Source: Azospira sp. I13 (lineage in GTDB: Bacteria > Pseudomonadota > Gammaproteobacteria > Burkholderiales > Rhodocyclaceae). From it: DNA of 64,000 bases. This document shows positions 37,845 to 47,724 of the stretch, piece by piece. The translations under genes and the position numbers were made by a program. The notes beneath the pieces were generated by a model. It made no database searches, was not told the DNA's origin, and saw only the letters and a list, made by a program, of their open reading frames with translations. The stretch covers positions 390,460 to 454,459 of the forward strand of contig NZ_BFBP01000003.1 of assembly GCF_003112695.1 (NCBI RefSeq). The letters run 5' to 3'. Each line of letters opens with the position of its first letter. Position 1 is the first letter of the stretch.

Positions 37845-38921
37845 GTGTCGCTTTTTGAAGCTGATCTTCAGCTTGCTGTAGTCAAACACCTTAAATGGAT
37901 GCCGGATCGCATCACCATTGAAGCTGAGAGCTTGGTAATGGAAGGTTGGGTGGTCGGTTTGTGGGATACGCAGGATGAATGTCGCTTTCTGATCAATGGC
38001 ATTGATTTTGATGACGTGGCGTGGCCGTTGCCTTCTCCTGACTTGCTCGATTGCTTTCCTGATATTCCTCAGGCGGCTGCCTCGCGATTTCGTTGCACCC
38101 ATCATTTCCTCGATAAGCGTGAGCTGTTTCCCGGTGGTGTGGCTCGTTTCAATATCACTGATCGCTTTGGTGAGCATGCCTGGTCGTATCGCACGGCATG
38201 GTTTCTGGCTGATCGCACGGATGAGCCGCCAGTTCCGCCTGTAGCCCAGATTGCGAAGGTGATCGGCTCTGGTGACGAAAATGCGTTTCTTTGGGGTGGG
38301 GCCACGATTGTGTCGCGTTTTGCCTGCCTGCTTGCCGAGCGCTTCGGTCGCCCCATCGCCTCATTCAACTCCATCCTGGATTGGGGATGCGGCGTCGGGC
38401 GTCTGACCCGCCATCTGTTGCCTTTTGGTCCCCGGGTTACCGGAATGGACATGGATCTGGAGGCGATCCAGTCTTGCACCGCCGCGCTGCCGAACGCAGA
38501 TTTCATGCAAGTGGGGCTGTTGCCGCCTGTGCCGGTGGATGACTCGAGTTTTGATCTGGTGCTCGGGCTGTCCGTCATGCCGCATTTGACTGAAGCGGCA
38601 CAGGATGCCTGGTTGGCGGAGCTTCAGCGGATTACTGTTCCTGGCGGGTTGTTATTGCTTTCAGTTCAGGGCTTGACGCAGATGGCCCTGTATCGCATGC
38701 CGAAAGAGCGCAAGCTGGCAGCTCAGCGTGAAGGGGTCCATGACGCTTGTGGTGTTGTCCCTGCAGCGGGGGCAAGCGATGCGGAAATGTATCCACGAGA
38801 CATTCTGCATTCCCCCAGTTACATCCTCTCCCATTGGGGAAAGTATTTCGAGGTACTGGACATCATCGAGGCGATTGCCGGGAATCAGGATGTGGTGGTG
38901 ATGCGTCGCCGCGCTGACTGA
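37845..38921 (+). CDS. class I SAM-dependent methyltransferase with N-terminal extension
   Basis: 358 aa from GTG 37845 (no strong ribosome site). Residues 1-130 form an unrecognised domain; residues about 165-290 are a Rossmann methyltransferase: motif I ILDWGCGVGRLTRHL, MDMDLEA acidic end of strand 2, FDLVLGLSVMPHL and VPGGLLLLSVQG. Substrate unknown; its place among glycan genes suggests a sugar or glycoprotein. Confidence 0.78.
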   Translation: MSLFEADLQLAVVKHLKWMPDRITIEAESLVMEGWVVGLWDTQDECRFLINGIDFDDVAWPLPSPDLLDCFPDIPQAAASRFRCTHHFLDKRELFPGGVARFNITDRFGEHAWSYRTAWFLADRTDEPPVPPVAQIAKVIGSGDENAFLWGGATIVSRFACLLAERFGRPIASFNSILDWGCGVGRLTRHLLPFGPRVTGMDMDLEAIQSCTAALPNADFMQVGLLPPVPVDDSSFDLVLGLSVMPHLTEAAQDAWLAELQRITVPGGLLLLSVQGLTQMALYRMPKERKLAAQREGVHDACGVVPAAGASDAEMYPRDILHSPSYILSHWGKYFEVLDIIEAIAGNQDVVVMRRRAD

Positions 38922-38933
38922 GTTTCCCCTGCC

Positions 38934-39851
38934 TTACCAGCGGGTGTCGTAGTCGAGGTAGCGGGTCATGTATTCGTCGAATGTCCAGGACTGCTCATAC
39001 CAGCGGAAGCGCTTGTCTGGCTGACAGAATTTCAGGCCAAGCCCGTCGGCCACCACCGGGTCGATAGGCTCTTCCATGGTGTCCATGTCCGACATCTGTG
39101 CGAGTGCAGCAAGCAGTTGTTGTCGGGTGGTTTCGGGTTCGCCACCCAGATGGGGCTGGATCACATCATGGATGCGCTCCGCCAGCACGCCGATGGCTTC
39201 TTTCCGGATATGTCCCCATGACAGGAAGAGGTGGCGCTTACGGAAATTGGCCCAGACATAATCGGCAATCTTGATGTCGCAATGGGCGTCACGGGTTTTC
39301 AGCTCGTTTTTTGCTTTTTTCAGAACCTTCCTGAAATTCGGCATGTGCTTCCTGGACAGACGCTTGTAGGCGTCCAGTGCCTCTTCGCCCTTGAGTCCCC
39401 GGGCTGCAATCTTCATCGCCACTTTGTTGGCATACGGATAGCGTCCCCAGACATAACCCGGCTCCGGTTTGTTGCGGGGATCTCCCGTGCTCGCAAAGGG
39501 CCACATGCAGGTCATCAGAAAGCTGGGGAAGATGAGCTTCGGGCAAGACTTCGGACGATGCTCGCGCAGGTAACGCCGTAGCGGGATGCCGTAGCGTTTG
39601 GTTTCAGGCAGTTCTTCCTGGTTCGACAGGTCGGGCTGGCTGTCATATTGTTCGAGGTACAGGCAGCAACGCTGTAGTTGCTCAAGCGATGGCTTGTCTG
39701 CCTCCTCTCCTGGTGGTGCGTGATTGAGTACGCACAGATATCCCTTATCGCCATGTGCTGCAGCCAGTAAGGTGGCCAGAAATGGGGTCTGGCAGTTGCC
39801 ATACAGGATGACCAGTTCTGCATCTGGTGCGGGATTGCCGAAAAATAACAT
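38934..39851 (-). CDS. WcbI-like polysaccharide biosynthesis protein
   Basis: 305 aa. Near the N terminus ELVILYGNCQTPFLATLL, the GNCQ signature of WcbI-type putative acetyltransferases from capsule clusters. The remainder is alpha-rich, with LIFPSFLMTCMWPFAS and VWGRYPYANKVAM. It would modify a glycan in the cytoplasm; assignment is by the signature only. Convergent with the preceding methyltransferase, divergent from the next. Confidence 0.7.
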   Translation of the reverse strand: MLFFGNPAPDAELVILYGNCQTPFLATLLAAAHGDKGYLCVLNHAPPGEEADKPSLEQLQRCCLYLEQYDSQPDLSNQEELPETKRYGIPLRRYLREHRPKSCPKLIFPSFLMTCMWPFASTGDPRNKPEPGYVWGRYPYANKVAMKIAARGLKGEEALDAYKRLSRKHMPNFRKVLKKAKNELKTRDAHCDIKIADYVWANFRKRHLFLSWGHIRKEAIGVLAERIHDVIQPHLGGEPETTRQQLLAALAQMSDMDTMEEPIDPVVADGLGLKFCQPDKRFRWYEQSWTFDEYMTRYLDYDTRW

Positions 39852-39898
39852 TATTGCAGTAACCTCTTTGGGAATGGCAGCAGAGCAGGGGAATTGTC

Positions 39899-40558
39899 AT
39901 GCATCTCAGCGCATTGAATCATGGGCGGCTATTTTTTGATACGTACCTTGGGTCGTCGTCAGCACGAACGATTCTGGATATTGGCTCGCAGGATATTAAC
40001 GGTAGTCTGCGCCACTGCGCACCTGCCGCTTCCCGCTACATCGGTGTTGATTTTGTACCGGGGAGTGGTGTGGATGTGGTTCTGGATGACCCCTACCGTT
40101 TGCCATTTGCAGATGCCAGCATTGATGTGGTTGTAAGCAGCTCCTGTTTTGAACATATCGAGTTCTTCTGGTTGATGTTCAATGAAGTCCTACGGGTGTT
40201 GGCACCGGATGGCTTGTTGTATCTGAATGCACCGGCCAACGGTGATTTTCACCGTTATCCCGTCGATTGCTGGCGATTCTATCCCGACTCGGGGGTGGCC
40301 CTGACTCGCTGGGGACAGCGCAGCGGTTTCCCCTGCGTCCTGCTTGAATCCTTTTCAGCCTATCAGGATCAGGACATCTGGAATGATCAGGTGGCGGTCT
40401 TCCTCAAGGACGAAGCTCATGTATCGAGATTCCCCACCAGAATGCTTGATAGGCTCGAAAAGTACATGAACGGCAGGGTGTATGGCAGCGACGCTTTGCT
40501 TGCCTGGCAGACGGTCAGTGAGGACAGAATGAGGTACATTACCGGGGCCAAAATTTAG
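39899..40558 (+). CDS. SAM-dependent methyltransferase
   Basis: 219 aa. Motif I ILDIGSQDINGSL, GVDFVPGSGVDVV, post-I DDPYRLPFADASIDVVVSSSCFEHIEFFW and LAPDGLLYLNAPANG. This is the methyltransferase-11-like type common in O-antigen clusters. AGGGGAA ribosome site. Substrate unknown. Confidence 0.82.
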   Translation: MHLSALNHGRLFFDTYLGSSSARTILDIGSQDINGSLRHCAPAASRYIGVDFVPGSGVDVVLDDPYRLPFADASIDVVVSSSCFEHIEFFWLMFNEVLRVLAPDGLLYLNAPANGDFHRYPVDCWRFYPDSGVALTRWGQRSGFPCVLLESFSAYQDQDIWNDQVAVFLKDEAHVSRFPTRMLDRLEKYMNGRVYGSDALLAWQTVSEDRMRYITGAKI

Positions 40559-40711
40559 TCATTCTTGGGCTTGTTCTTGGGCTGTTTAGCGGTAATGAAG
40601 CCGCTTCTGACGGATGCGTCCAACACCGATATTTCAGCTCGTTGGGCATTCGCTTCACGGGTGAGCGCGAGTTTTCTTCGATCCACGATTTTGCCTACCT
40701 AAGGGTATCTA

Positions 40712-41716
40712 ATGAGTCTTCCATCCTCCTATGCCACAACCTCCGACGGTACGTTGGGGCCGATCGATAGTGGCTTGGCTGATCAGCTGGATATTACCTG
40801 GGGCGATCCGGATACCTGGACAGCACAGGGGCTGCACTGGACTCATCTCAGCAAGGTCAGGGAAAGAATCAACTACATGGTCAGCGGCGATCCGATGGTT
40901 TCGCCCCTGGCCTGGTTTTTCCGTACCGTATCCGCCGGGCAGTCATTGCCATTGGGGCGTGTGCTGGTGCTCGGATGCGGCAGTGGCTCCCTCGAGCGCG
41001 AGCTTGCTCAGGCCGGATGGGGCCGCGAGATTGTGGCGATTGACCTCTCTGCCAAGGTACTGGAAGTCGCTCGCAAAGCGGCGCAAGCGGAAGGGCTGGA
41101 TGCCATTCACTACCTTCAGGCGGACATGAATTGCCTGCCCGTGGGGAGAGCACCTTTTCTGCCGGGGAGTTTTGACGCCGTATTGGGGGTTGCCAGTGTG
41201 CATCACTGTGCCAACCTTGAGCAGTTGTATCGGGATATCGCTGTTCTGCTGGCACCTGATGGCTGGTTTTTCATGAACGAGTATGTGGGCCCGGACCAGT
41301 TTCAATGGCCGGATGAGCAGATGCGCCACCTCAACCAGATTTCCGATTTGTTGCCCGACCATTTGATGACAGTGCTCGATGGGGGCCGGAAGCGGAATTT
41401 CCGCAGCCCAACCGTTGCCGAAGTGGTGGCTATCGACCCCAGCGAGGCCATCTGTTCCTCCAGGCTATTGCCACTAATTCCGGCATATTTTTCTTCCCCG
41501 TTGGTGAAGCCTTATGGCGGGGGCATTCTGCACATGTTGCTGGCCGGGGTCGCCCAGAATTTCCTATGCGAGGAAGCAGAACCGTATTTGCGCAGCGTGA
41601 TGGCGGCCGAGGACGAGCTCTATCAGACAGGGCAGTTGAACCACGACTTTGCTTGTGTCATTGCGCGTTCGCCAGCCAGGCTGCCAGCCACGTCGGATCG
41701 TTTTGTCCCAAGCTGA
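40712..41716 (+). CDS. SAM-dependent methyltransferase
   Basis: 334 aa. Motif I VLVLGCGSGSLERELAQAG near residue 86, IVAIDLSAKVLEVARKAA, FDAVLGVASVHHCANLEQ and LLAPDGWFFMNEYVGPDQFQWP, which resembles methyltransferases joined to glycosyltransferases in other surface loci. AAGGG ribosome site. Its 3' end overlaps the convergent methyltransferase gene by 59 bases. Confidence 0.82.
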   Translation: MSLPSSYATTSDGTLGPIDSGLADQLDITWGDPDTWTAQGLHWTHLSKVRERINYMVSGDPMVSPLAWFFRTVSAGQSLPLGRVLVLGCGSGSLERELAQAGWGREIVAIDLSAKVLEVARKAAQAEGLDAIHYLQADMNCLPVGRAPFLPGSFDAVLGVASVHHCANLEQLYRDIAVLLAPDGWFFMNEYVGPDQFQWPDEQMRHLNQISDLLPDHLMTVLDGGRKRNFRSPTVAEVVAIDPSEAICSSRLLPLIPAYFSSPLVKPYGGGILHMLLAGVAQNFLCEEAEPYLRSVMAAEDELYQTGQLNHDFACVIARSPARLPATSDRFVPS

Positions 41717-42491
41717 ACAAGGCGTGTGGGTTGGCAACTGCGTGGGCGCTGGGCAAGTGGGCATAAGCTGAGTGGATCAAGGCGCGACGCGTTTCAAGCA
41801 GGCGCGAGGATCGATTCAGGCCGGTAACCAGTGTCAGCCCGGTAGGTGCTGTCGGTAGGGTGGTCAGACGAAGATCTGGGCGTAATGCGCGCAGGCAAGG
41901 CACAACTTTCCAGGCATCACCGCTGTAAAAGCCGGTGTGGCGGGCCCCTCCTGACGTGGATTCGGTCAGCGGCAGGGTGTCGTGCAGGAGTATCACTGCA
42001 CCGGGATTGGCATAACGTTCCAGTGCAATGAAATCATCGAGAACGCTTTCAAAGCGGTGATCGCCATCGATGAATGCGAGGTCAAAACCCTTTGTTGCCA
42101 AGCCGCTGGCTGCTGGCACATCGGCAAAAAAAGCGGCACTGGTTTGTTCGAAGAGCTGGCCGGAAGCCACACAGGATTGCAACGGGTCGCCTATCGGTGC
42201 GGGATCAATCGCAATAACCTCGGTACCCGGTTGGGCCAGGGCCAGCGATTTTCCAGCCTCAACCCCGATTTCCACATAGACCTTGGGGGCAAGCTGCTTG
42301 TGCAGCCAGGCCAGCCAATGGCGGTAATCAGGCCCGGGCCAGCGCAGCTTGGCCAAGGCCAGATGGGCTGCTGGCAGGTTGCTATCGCGGCTGAGCATAC
42401 GGCGCAGCCCGGCTTCTGCATGGGGGATGTTGCCGTTTGCCATCGAACGCCGGGCCTGGCGCATGGCGGTGGTGTTCAGTGGTTGAGACAT
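41658..42491 (-). CDS. class I methyltransferase (MTase_24-like), last gene of the glycosylation operon
   Basis: 277 aa. Short TPR-like start (ARRSMANGNIPHAEAGLRRML), then VYVEIGVEAGKSLAL (motif I region), VIAIDPAP and FDLAFIDGDHRFESVLDDFIALERYANPGAVILLHDTLP, the layout of the methyltransferase-24 group that often acts on sugars. ATG 42491 overlaps the stop of the giant glycosyltransferase gene by four bases, so the two are coupled. Confidence 0.82.
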   Translation of the reverse strand: MSQPLNTTAMRQARRSMANGNIPHAEAGLRRMLSRDSNLPAAHLALAKLRWPGPDYRHWLAWLHKQLAPKVYVEIGVEAGKSLALAQPGTEVIAIDPAPIGDPLQSCVASGQLFEQTSAAFFADVPAASGLATKGFDLAFIDGDHRFESVLDDFIALERYANPGAVILLHDTLPLTESTSGGARHTGFYSGDAWKVVPCLRALRPDLRLTTLPTAPTGLTLVTGLNRSSRLLETRRALIHSAYAHLPSAHAVANPHALFSLGQNDPTWLAAWLANAQ

Positions 42492-45400
42492 CAGTGATTA
42501 TCCTGGGGAGCGTGCAGCAGGAGCGCACGGATTTGTCTGGCAAAGTCGTCGGGGTGATAGTCCGCTTCACAACGAGCCCAGGCGGCAGCCTGCTGGCGAC
42601 GCCAGAGGTCTTCGTCGCTTAGTAGCCGGACAATCGCATTAGCAAAAGCTTCTGCATCATGGGCCCCCTGAATTTCCACACCATTGAGCCAGCCGAGTTG
42701 CCGTTGCAGAATGGCCGATGCGACGATTGGGATGCCGTGCGCAGCCGCTTCGATGACTTTGATAGGAACCCCCCCGGCAAAGCGCGCCGGGGCAATGAAT
42801 ATTCTGGCGCGATCATAATGGGGGCGCAGATCCGGTTGTGCGCCGAGAATGCGAAAGGTGTCGCTGGGTAATGCAGCGATTTTGACCGATCGGCACTCGC
42901 CAACGATTTCAATGTTTGGCAGCTCCGGTAGCTTTGTTCGCAGTCGGGGGAGGACGTGCTCGGCAAACCAAAGCAAACCGTCCTCATTTGGGGTGTCCGG
43001 GTGCAGTGCCCCAACGAAAACCAGCCCGGCACGCCGCTTGGGGCCAGCAACGGTGCGACGTACAGGTATCGCATGACTGAGGATGGAAACAGGATGACCC
43101 CGTTCCCGGAAAGGTTGTGCGTCGCGTTCCGACACCACGACAACTGTTTCAACGTGCTCGGCGAGCACCAGTTCGTCGGACAGACGCTGCCGGGCATCCC
43201 GTGGCGATAGGGGGTTCCCTTTGACGGCAAGCTCCCCAATTTCGCGCAAGGCAAACAAGGCTTCCGAATCATAGATGAGGCGCATGCCAGCAAATAGGTC
43301 CGGACGGCGTTTCAGGAGCGGAGTCAGGGCCTTCAGATTCGGGGGGCGGCTGATCCAGAGAACGTCGTAAAGACCTTGGCGCGATTCGAGGAATTTTTCC
43401 AATTGACCAATGCCGTAGCCCATCATGACTTCGATGTTGTCCGGGATGGAGCCATAGACCTGTCCCCAGTCATCATCGAACCACCAAAGCGGAAATAGCG
43501 TTACCGGCCAATCCTGCAAGGCCTTCAGCATCAGTCGCGCACGGGGCAAGCCGCCGCCACGCGCCATGTGGGGTACTTCATTGTCGATGATCAGTACCCT
43601 CGGTTTACGGGGGGTGTCGGCCGGGTTGCGCCAGCGGTCATCATCGAGTGAGACTCGCCGAGGGGAGGGCTGGCGGCTCAGCCAGTCGCGGTGTTTGTCG
43701 ACAAAGCGCTGGCGGTTTGTCTGCATGCGCTGCTGGGCTTCGTTGTTGCCGGCACTGCCCCATTCAAGGTGTTCCACCAGAATGTCGGGGGCATAGACTA
43801 CCCGGAACCCGGCTTGCCAGACGCGCAGGCAGAAATCCGTATCTTCGTAATAGGCAGGGACGTAGTCCAGATCGAAGCCGTCCAGCATGCGCCAGAGTGG
43901 CATGGGGATGGCGAGGTAAACTCCGGAGCAATAGTCGGCGTTGCGTTGTGTCAGTGCAGCCGGGGAAAACGGATCGCTGCCTCGGCCAATACCGGCAGTG
44001 GAGCCATCCTGAAAGATGGTGTTGCCCGCTTCCTGAAGGCCGCCGGACATCAAGACGACACGCCCTCCCAGCGCACCAATGGTCGGATCGGCATCGAGTC
44101 GCCGGCAGGTGGCGACGAGCGCCCCCTGTTGAATAATCGCATCATTGTTGAGCAGCAGCAGGTGACGTCCACGTGCCAGTGCCGCCCCCTGGTTAGCGGC
44201 CAGTACAAAGCCACGATTTTCCTGATTGCGGACGATATGGGCACCACGTACCCGTGCCAGGAGTTCGCCGGTCTGATCGCTGGAGCCATTGTCAATGATG
44301 ATCGTCTCGAAAGACACATCACGTTGATCGGCCAATGCTTGCAGGGTACGGCGGGTGAGTCCCGCCTGGTTGTAGAGAATGACCACCACGGACAAGTCCG
44401 GGGTTACGCTGGCGGCTGGCGCGGGCAGGTTGATACAGGCAGCCGGTTTGTCCAGCCAGTCGCTTAGGCCGCGCTGGGCATGGGCGCGAACCATTTGTTT
44501 GAGGTCGTTTCCTGCCACATCCGTGACCAGGCGATCCGTATATTCGGCACAGTATTTTTCTATTTGCCGGGCAATTCGTCTGCCGTCCAGCAAGGGGGAG
44601 TTCTGCATGAGCTGCCGCATTCCTTCGCGGATGCGCTGCAATGCAGGCAAGTCTTGGGCAAGCGCTATGGCAGTGCTGATGAAGTCGGCTTCGTTATCAA
44701 CCGACCACGTTTCTGCGCCCAGGCTGTGCAAAATGGAGGCGCCCTGTCGCGCACCTAGCCAGCTGCCGCGTTGGCTTACCACCGGGACTCCCATCCACAA
44801 GGCATCCAGCAGACTGAGTCCGCCGTTGCCAGGAAAACTGTCCAGTACAACATCAATTTTCTGGAACCAGGCGAGCCATTCCTCATAGTTGCAAGGGGTA
44901 TGGAACTTCACCCGCTCGGGGCCAATGCCGTATTGCGCCAGGGATTCGAGAATTTCGGCGCGTTGGGGCCAGTCCTGGCTGACTGTGCCGATGAAGCACA
45001 AGCAAGAGCCGGGCGTTGCCGTCACAATGGCCGCCCAGGCCCGCAGGCTATCCTGGTTGATGCGTAGGCCGCGTGCCGTAACACCAAAGTTGATCCAGCC
45101 CAGCGCAATGGCTGGCGGGGGCTGGAGGGGCGGGGCGTGCAAGGGGGGCGTCCAGCACCATTGGCCACCATCCAGCGACCAGATGGCTTCTTCGTAATGC
45201 ACGTCAGCACCGTCGGGTACGGCTACCGTGTCAGTCAGTAGTGCGTCAAACAGACCGCCTGCCGTACTCAGGCAGCCCAGCCAGCCAACCTGAAGCGGTG
45301 CCAGTCTTCTGGCGTAACACTCTAGCAGTGCAAACTGCCCTTCAAATGGGTGCAGCCCCCCGGTATCGATTACTGCGTCTATGCGATTGGCGGTGATTGT

Positions 45401-47701
45401 CTGGGCAAGGGTTTCTAGATCCAACGGCAGGCAATGGACTGATGTCGGCAGACCAGAAAGGGCTTGCGCACTGAACAAGAACACCTCTACACGCAAGGGG
45501 TCGTGATTACTCAGCACTCCTGTCAGGAGGCGTTCATGTTGCTGGCTGGCGACATAGGCGATGCGCAGCCTATTTCCTTGCGGCCGAGGGAGACGGTTGC
45601 CCCAGTCAGGGGACAAGCCGCTGCGCAGTTTCAACATCCGGTAGGCATTACGTGCATCCCAGGCCTGCTTTTCGAGGCATGCAGCGCTATCGAGAGCGTC
45701 TGCGTACAAGCGGGCAAATGCCAACCAAGGCTCATCCGGAAAGCTATCCTTGGAGATTGTGGCCAAACGCCTGAGATAGGTATGCCCATTGCGGGTGACC
45801 GCCTTGTTGAGTGCCTGCTGGCAGGTCAGCCGCCACAACGTGTGTGGCAACATTGCCGCCAAGGAGTGGGCGGGATTGAAACCCAGGCCACACAGTCGCA
45901 CCAGCAACTCCGCCAAATCGGCGTGTTGTGCATGATCGGCAAGCAACGTGCGACAGATATTCAGGGCTTTTTCGTGCCAGCCCGGTTGTTTTAGGGCCTG
46001 CCCACCTTCAATCAGCAAGCGGGCCTGAGTGAGTCGGGTTTTTGTCGATAGCGGCCCGATCTTTTCCAGGGCATCCACGGCTGAGAGTCCGGCGAAGAAA
46101 TGGCCGGTACACAGGTGAAGCTCTGCCAGTCCCTGTAGGGGAACTGGGTTTTCCGGTGCCTGGTTGCGTGCTCTTAGAAAGGCCAGTTCGGCATGGCCAA
46201 AGCGGTGCTGGGCAATGAAAATCCAGCCCAGCAGGCGCAAGCTGTCGATCCGGTTTGGCTCGATTTGCAAGGCAACATCCACGGCCTCTTCAGCTTCGCG
46301 CCACCGTTGCTGGCGATAGCGTGCTTGTGAGAGTGCGCGCCAGCATTCGGCGTTGGTTGGTGCCTGGGTAACGGCATTTTCGGCACAACGGCTAGCCAGA
46401 GCAGGATCTCCGGCAATTGCATGAATGAAGGCTGCCTGAATCTGGGTGTGGAGATCCTCAGGGCGCCTGGTCAGTAACTGATTGGCCATATTGACCGCTT
46501 GGGTGCGGTCATCTTCCGCCAAGGCAATCCAGCCCAGCAGGCGCATGGATTCAATATTCCCGGGGTCGCAGCGCAGTGATCGCAGGATGGCCCTGCGCGC
46601 CAGGGCCGGGAATTGACGTTGCTGGTGTGCGACGGCAAGCAAGCGCCAGCGCTCGCTATGCTGGCGAGTTGTGCGCAACAGGTCGAGTAGCAACCGGCGG
46701 GCTTCGTCAGCCCGTCCCATGTCGAGCAGGACTTGCGCCATCAGCGTCAGAGCCGGTTGGGCTGACGGTTGATGATGGAGCACTTGTTGCAGTAACCACT
46801 CGGCATCCTGAGGGCGTCCGGCGCGGGCCTGAATCTGGGCGCGGCGGAACAGCGCGTCGCTCTGGCTGAGATCGCGGCGTTGTACCTGATCAAAACATGG
46901 ATCAGCAGCCAGCCAGTCGCCCGAGTCCTGCAGGAATGCGCCGAGCAGGTGCCAGTTAGCCACTTGCTCCGGGTCTTGTTCCGTTAACTTTCGGGCCATC
47001 GCGATTGCCGCCAGCCGATCACCACGCAGCCATTGGAAATGAGCCAGTGCTGTCTGCAACCTGGCATCGTCAGGGAATTGGCTCAGCCCCTTGTTGAGGG
47101 TGATCCCTGCCTCAACCATTCTGGTCAGTTGTACCTGGCATTCTGCCAATTGCAGGTGTAGCTGGCGTTGCTCCACCACTTCGGCCGGGTATTGGGCGAT
47201 GGCGTTTTCGTATAAATCTGCAGCGTCGCGGTACTGTTGTGTTTGGTGCAGCAACCAGGCTGTTTGCAGAAGGCGAGGTGCGCTACGTTCGGCACCCAGT
47301 GCTTGTAGTGCCCAATAAAGGGCTTCATCAAGTTCGCCCTGATCATGCAGTTGCCAGGCCAAGGTGAAGGCCGCTTCGTGCAGCGATGGATCGACCGTGC
47401 AGGCCCAGCGCAGCAGTTCGACCGCCATGTCGCCATGCCCTAATTGCTGTGCAGCCAGTCCCGCATACCACTGCAATGTGGCGGATTGTGGCCAATGCTG
47501 AGCCGCTGGCAGCAGCAGGTCGTAGGCGGACTGATATTGACCGCCAGCAATCAGGAAATAGCCCAGCGCAGCAGCACTCTGATGCGTTGGGGAGAAACTA
47601 TGCGCTTCCTGCGCCAGGCGTAGCCCGTTATTCAGGTCTCCATTTGCGTTGCTGTGCCAGGCTTGTTCGAGCAGGACTTCTGGTGAAATTGCTTCATGCA
47701 T
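42491..47701 (-). CDS. giant TPR / three-module glycosyltransferase
   Basis: 1,736 aa from ATG 47701 (an in-frame TTG at 47719 would add six). Residue numbers below count from that TTG. About 1-620: at least a dozen TPR-like helix pairs (for example AAALGYFLIAGGQYQSA, ESMRLLGWIALAEDD). About 715-1065: SPINDLY/O-GlcNAc-transferase-like domain (LRIAYVASQQHERLL, APLQVGWLGCLSTAG, KIDVVLDSFPGNGG, GVPVVSQRG). About 1108-1345: family-2 glycosyltransferase (SVVVILYNQAGLTRRTLQAL, LLLNNDAII, AYYEDTDFCLRVWQAGF). About 1372-1735: GT4-like domain (VLIIDNEVPHMARGGG, YDSEALFALRE, GLVFVGALHPDTPNEDGLL, PARFAGGVPIKVIEAAAHGIPIV). Probably a cytoplasmic enzyme building an O-linked glycan on a protein bound by its TPRs; that role is inference. 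Confidence 0.85.
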   Translation of the reverse strand: MHEAISPEVLLEQAWHSNANGDLNNGLRLAQEAHSFSPTHQSAAALGYFLIAGGQYQSAYDLLLPAAQHWPQSATLQWYAGLAAQQLGHGDMAVELLRWACTVDPSLHEAAFTLAWQLHDQGELDEALYWALQALGAERSAPRLLQTAWLLHQTQQYRDAADLYENAIAQYPAEVVEQRQLHLQLAECQVQLTRMVEAGITLNKGLSQFPDDARLQTALAHFQWLRGDRLAAIAMARKLTEQDPEQVANWHLLGAFLQDSGDWLAADPCFDQVQRRDLSQSDALFRRAQIQARAGRPQDAEWLLQQVLHHQPSAQPALTLMAQVLLDMGRADEARRLLLDLLRTTRQHSERWRLLAVAHQQRQFPALARRAILRSLRCDPGNIESMRLLGWIALAEDDRTQAVNMANQLLTRRPEDLHTQIQAAFIHAIAGDPALASRCAENAVTQAPTNAECWRALSQARYRQQRWREAEEAVDVALQIEPNRIDSLRLLGWIFIAQHRFGHAELAFLRARNQAPENPVPLQGLAELHLCTGHFFAGLSAVDALEKIGPLSTKTRLTQARLLIEGGQALKQPGWHEKALNICRTLLADHAQHADLAELLVRLCGLGFNPAHSLAAMLPHTLWRLTCQQALNKAVTRNGHTYLRRLATISKDSFPDEPWLAFARLYADALDSAACLEKQAWDARNAYRMLKLRSGLSPDWGNRLPRPQGNRLRIAYVASQQHERLLTGVLSNHDPLRVEVFLFSAQALSGLPTSVHCLPLDLETLAQTITANRIDAVIDTGGLHPFEGQFALLECYARRLAPLQVGWLGCLSTAGGLFDALLTDTVAVPDGADVHYEEAIWSLDGGQWCWTPPLHAPPLQPPPAIALGWINFGVTARGLRINQDSLRAWAAIVTATPGSCLCFIGTVSQDWPQRAEILESLAQYGIGPERVKFHTPCNYEEWLAWFQKIDVVLDSFPGNGGLSLLDALWMGVPVVSQRGSWLGARQGASILHSLGAETWSVDNEADFISTAIALAQDLPALQRIREGMRQLMQNSPLLDGRRIARQIEKYCAEYTDRLVTDVAGNDLKQMVRAHAQRGLSDWLDKPAACINLPAPAASVTPDLSVVVILYNQAGLTRRTLQALADQRDVSFETIIIDNGSSDQTGELLARVRGAHIVRNQENRGFVLAANQGAALARGRHLLLLNNDAIIQQGALVATCRRLDADPTIGALGGRVVLMSGGLQEAGNTIFQDGSTAGIGRGSDPFSPAALTQRNADYCSGVYLAIPMPLWRMLDGFDLDYVPAYYEDTDFCLRVWQAGFRVVYAPDILVEHLEWGSAGNNEAQQRMQTNRQRFVDKHRDWLSRQPSPRRVSLDDDRWRNPADTPRKPRVLIIDNEVPHMARGGGLPRARLMLKALQDWPVTLFPLWWFDDDWGQVYGSIPDNIEVMMGYGIGQLEKFLESRQGLYDVLWISRPPNLKALTPLLKRRPDLFAGMRLIYDSEALFALREIGELAVKGNPLSPRDARQRLSDELVLAEHVETVVVVSERDAQPFRERGHPVSILSHAIPVRRTVAGPKRRAGLVFVGALHPDTPNEDGLLWFAEHVLPRLRTKLPELPNIEIVGECRSVKIAALPSDTFRILGAQPDLRPHYDRARIFIAPARFAGGVPIKVIEAAAHGIPIVASAILQRQLGWLNGVEIQGAHDAEAFANAIVRLLSDEDLWRRQQAAAWARCEADYHPDDFARQIRALLLHAPQDNH

Positions 47702-47724
47702 GGTCGGCGGTGAGGTCAACGAGA

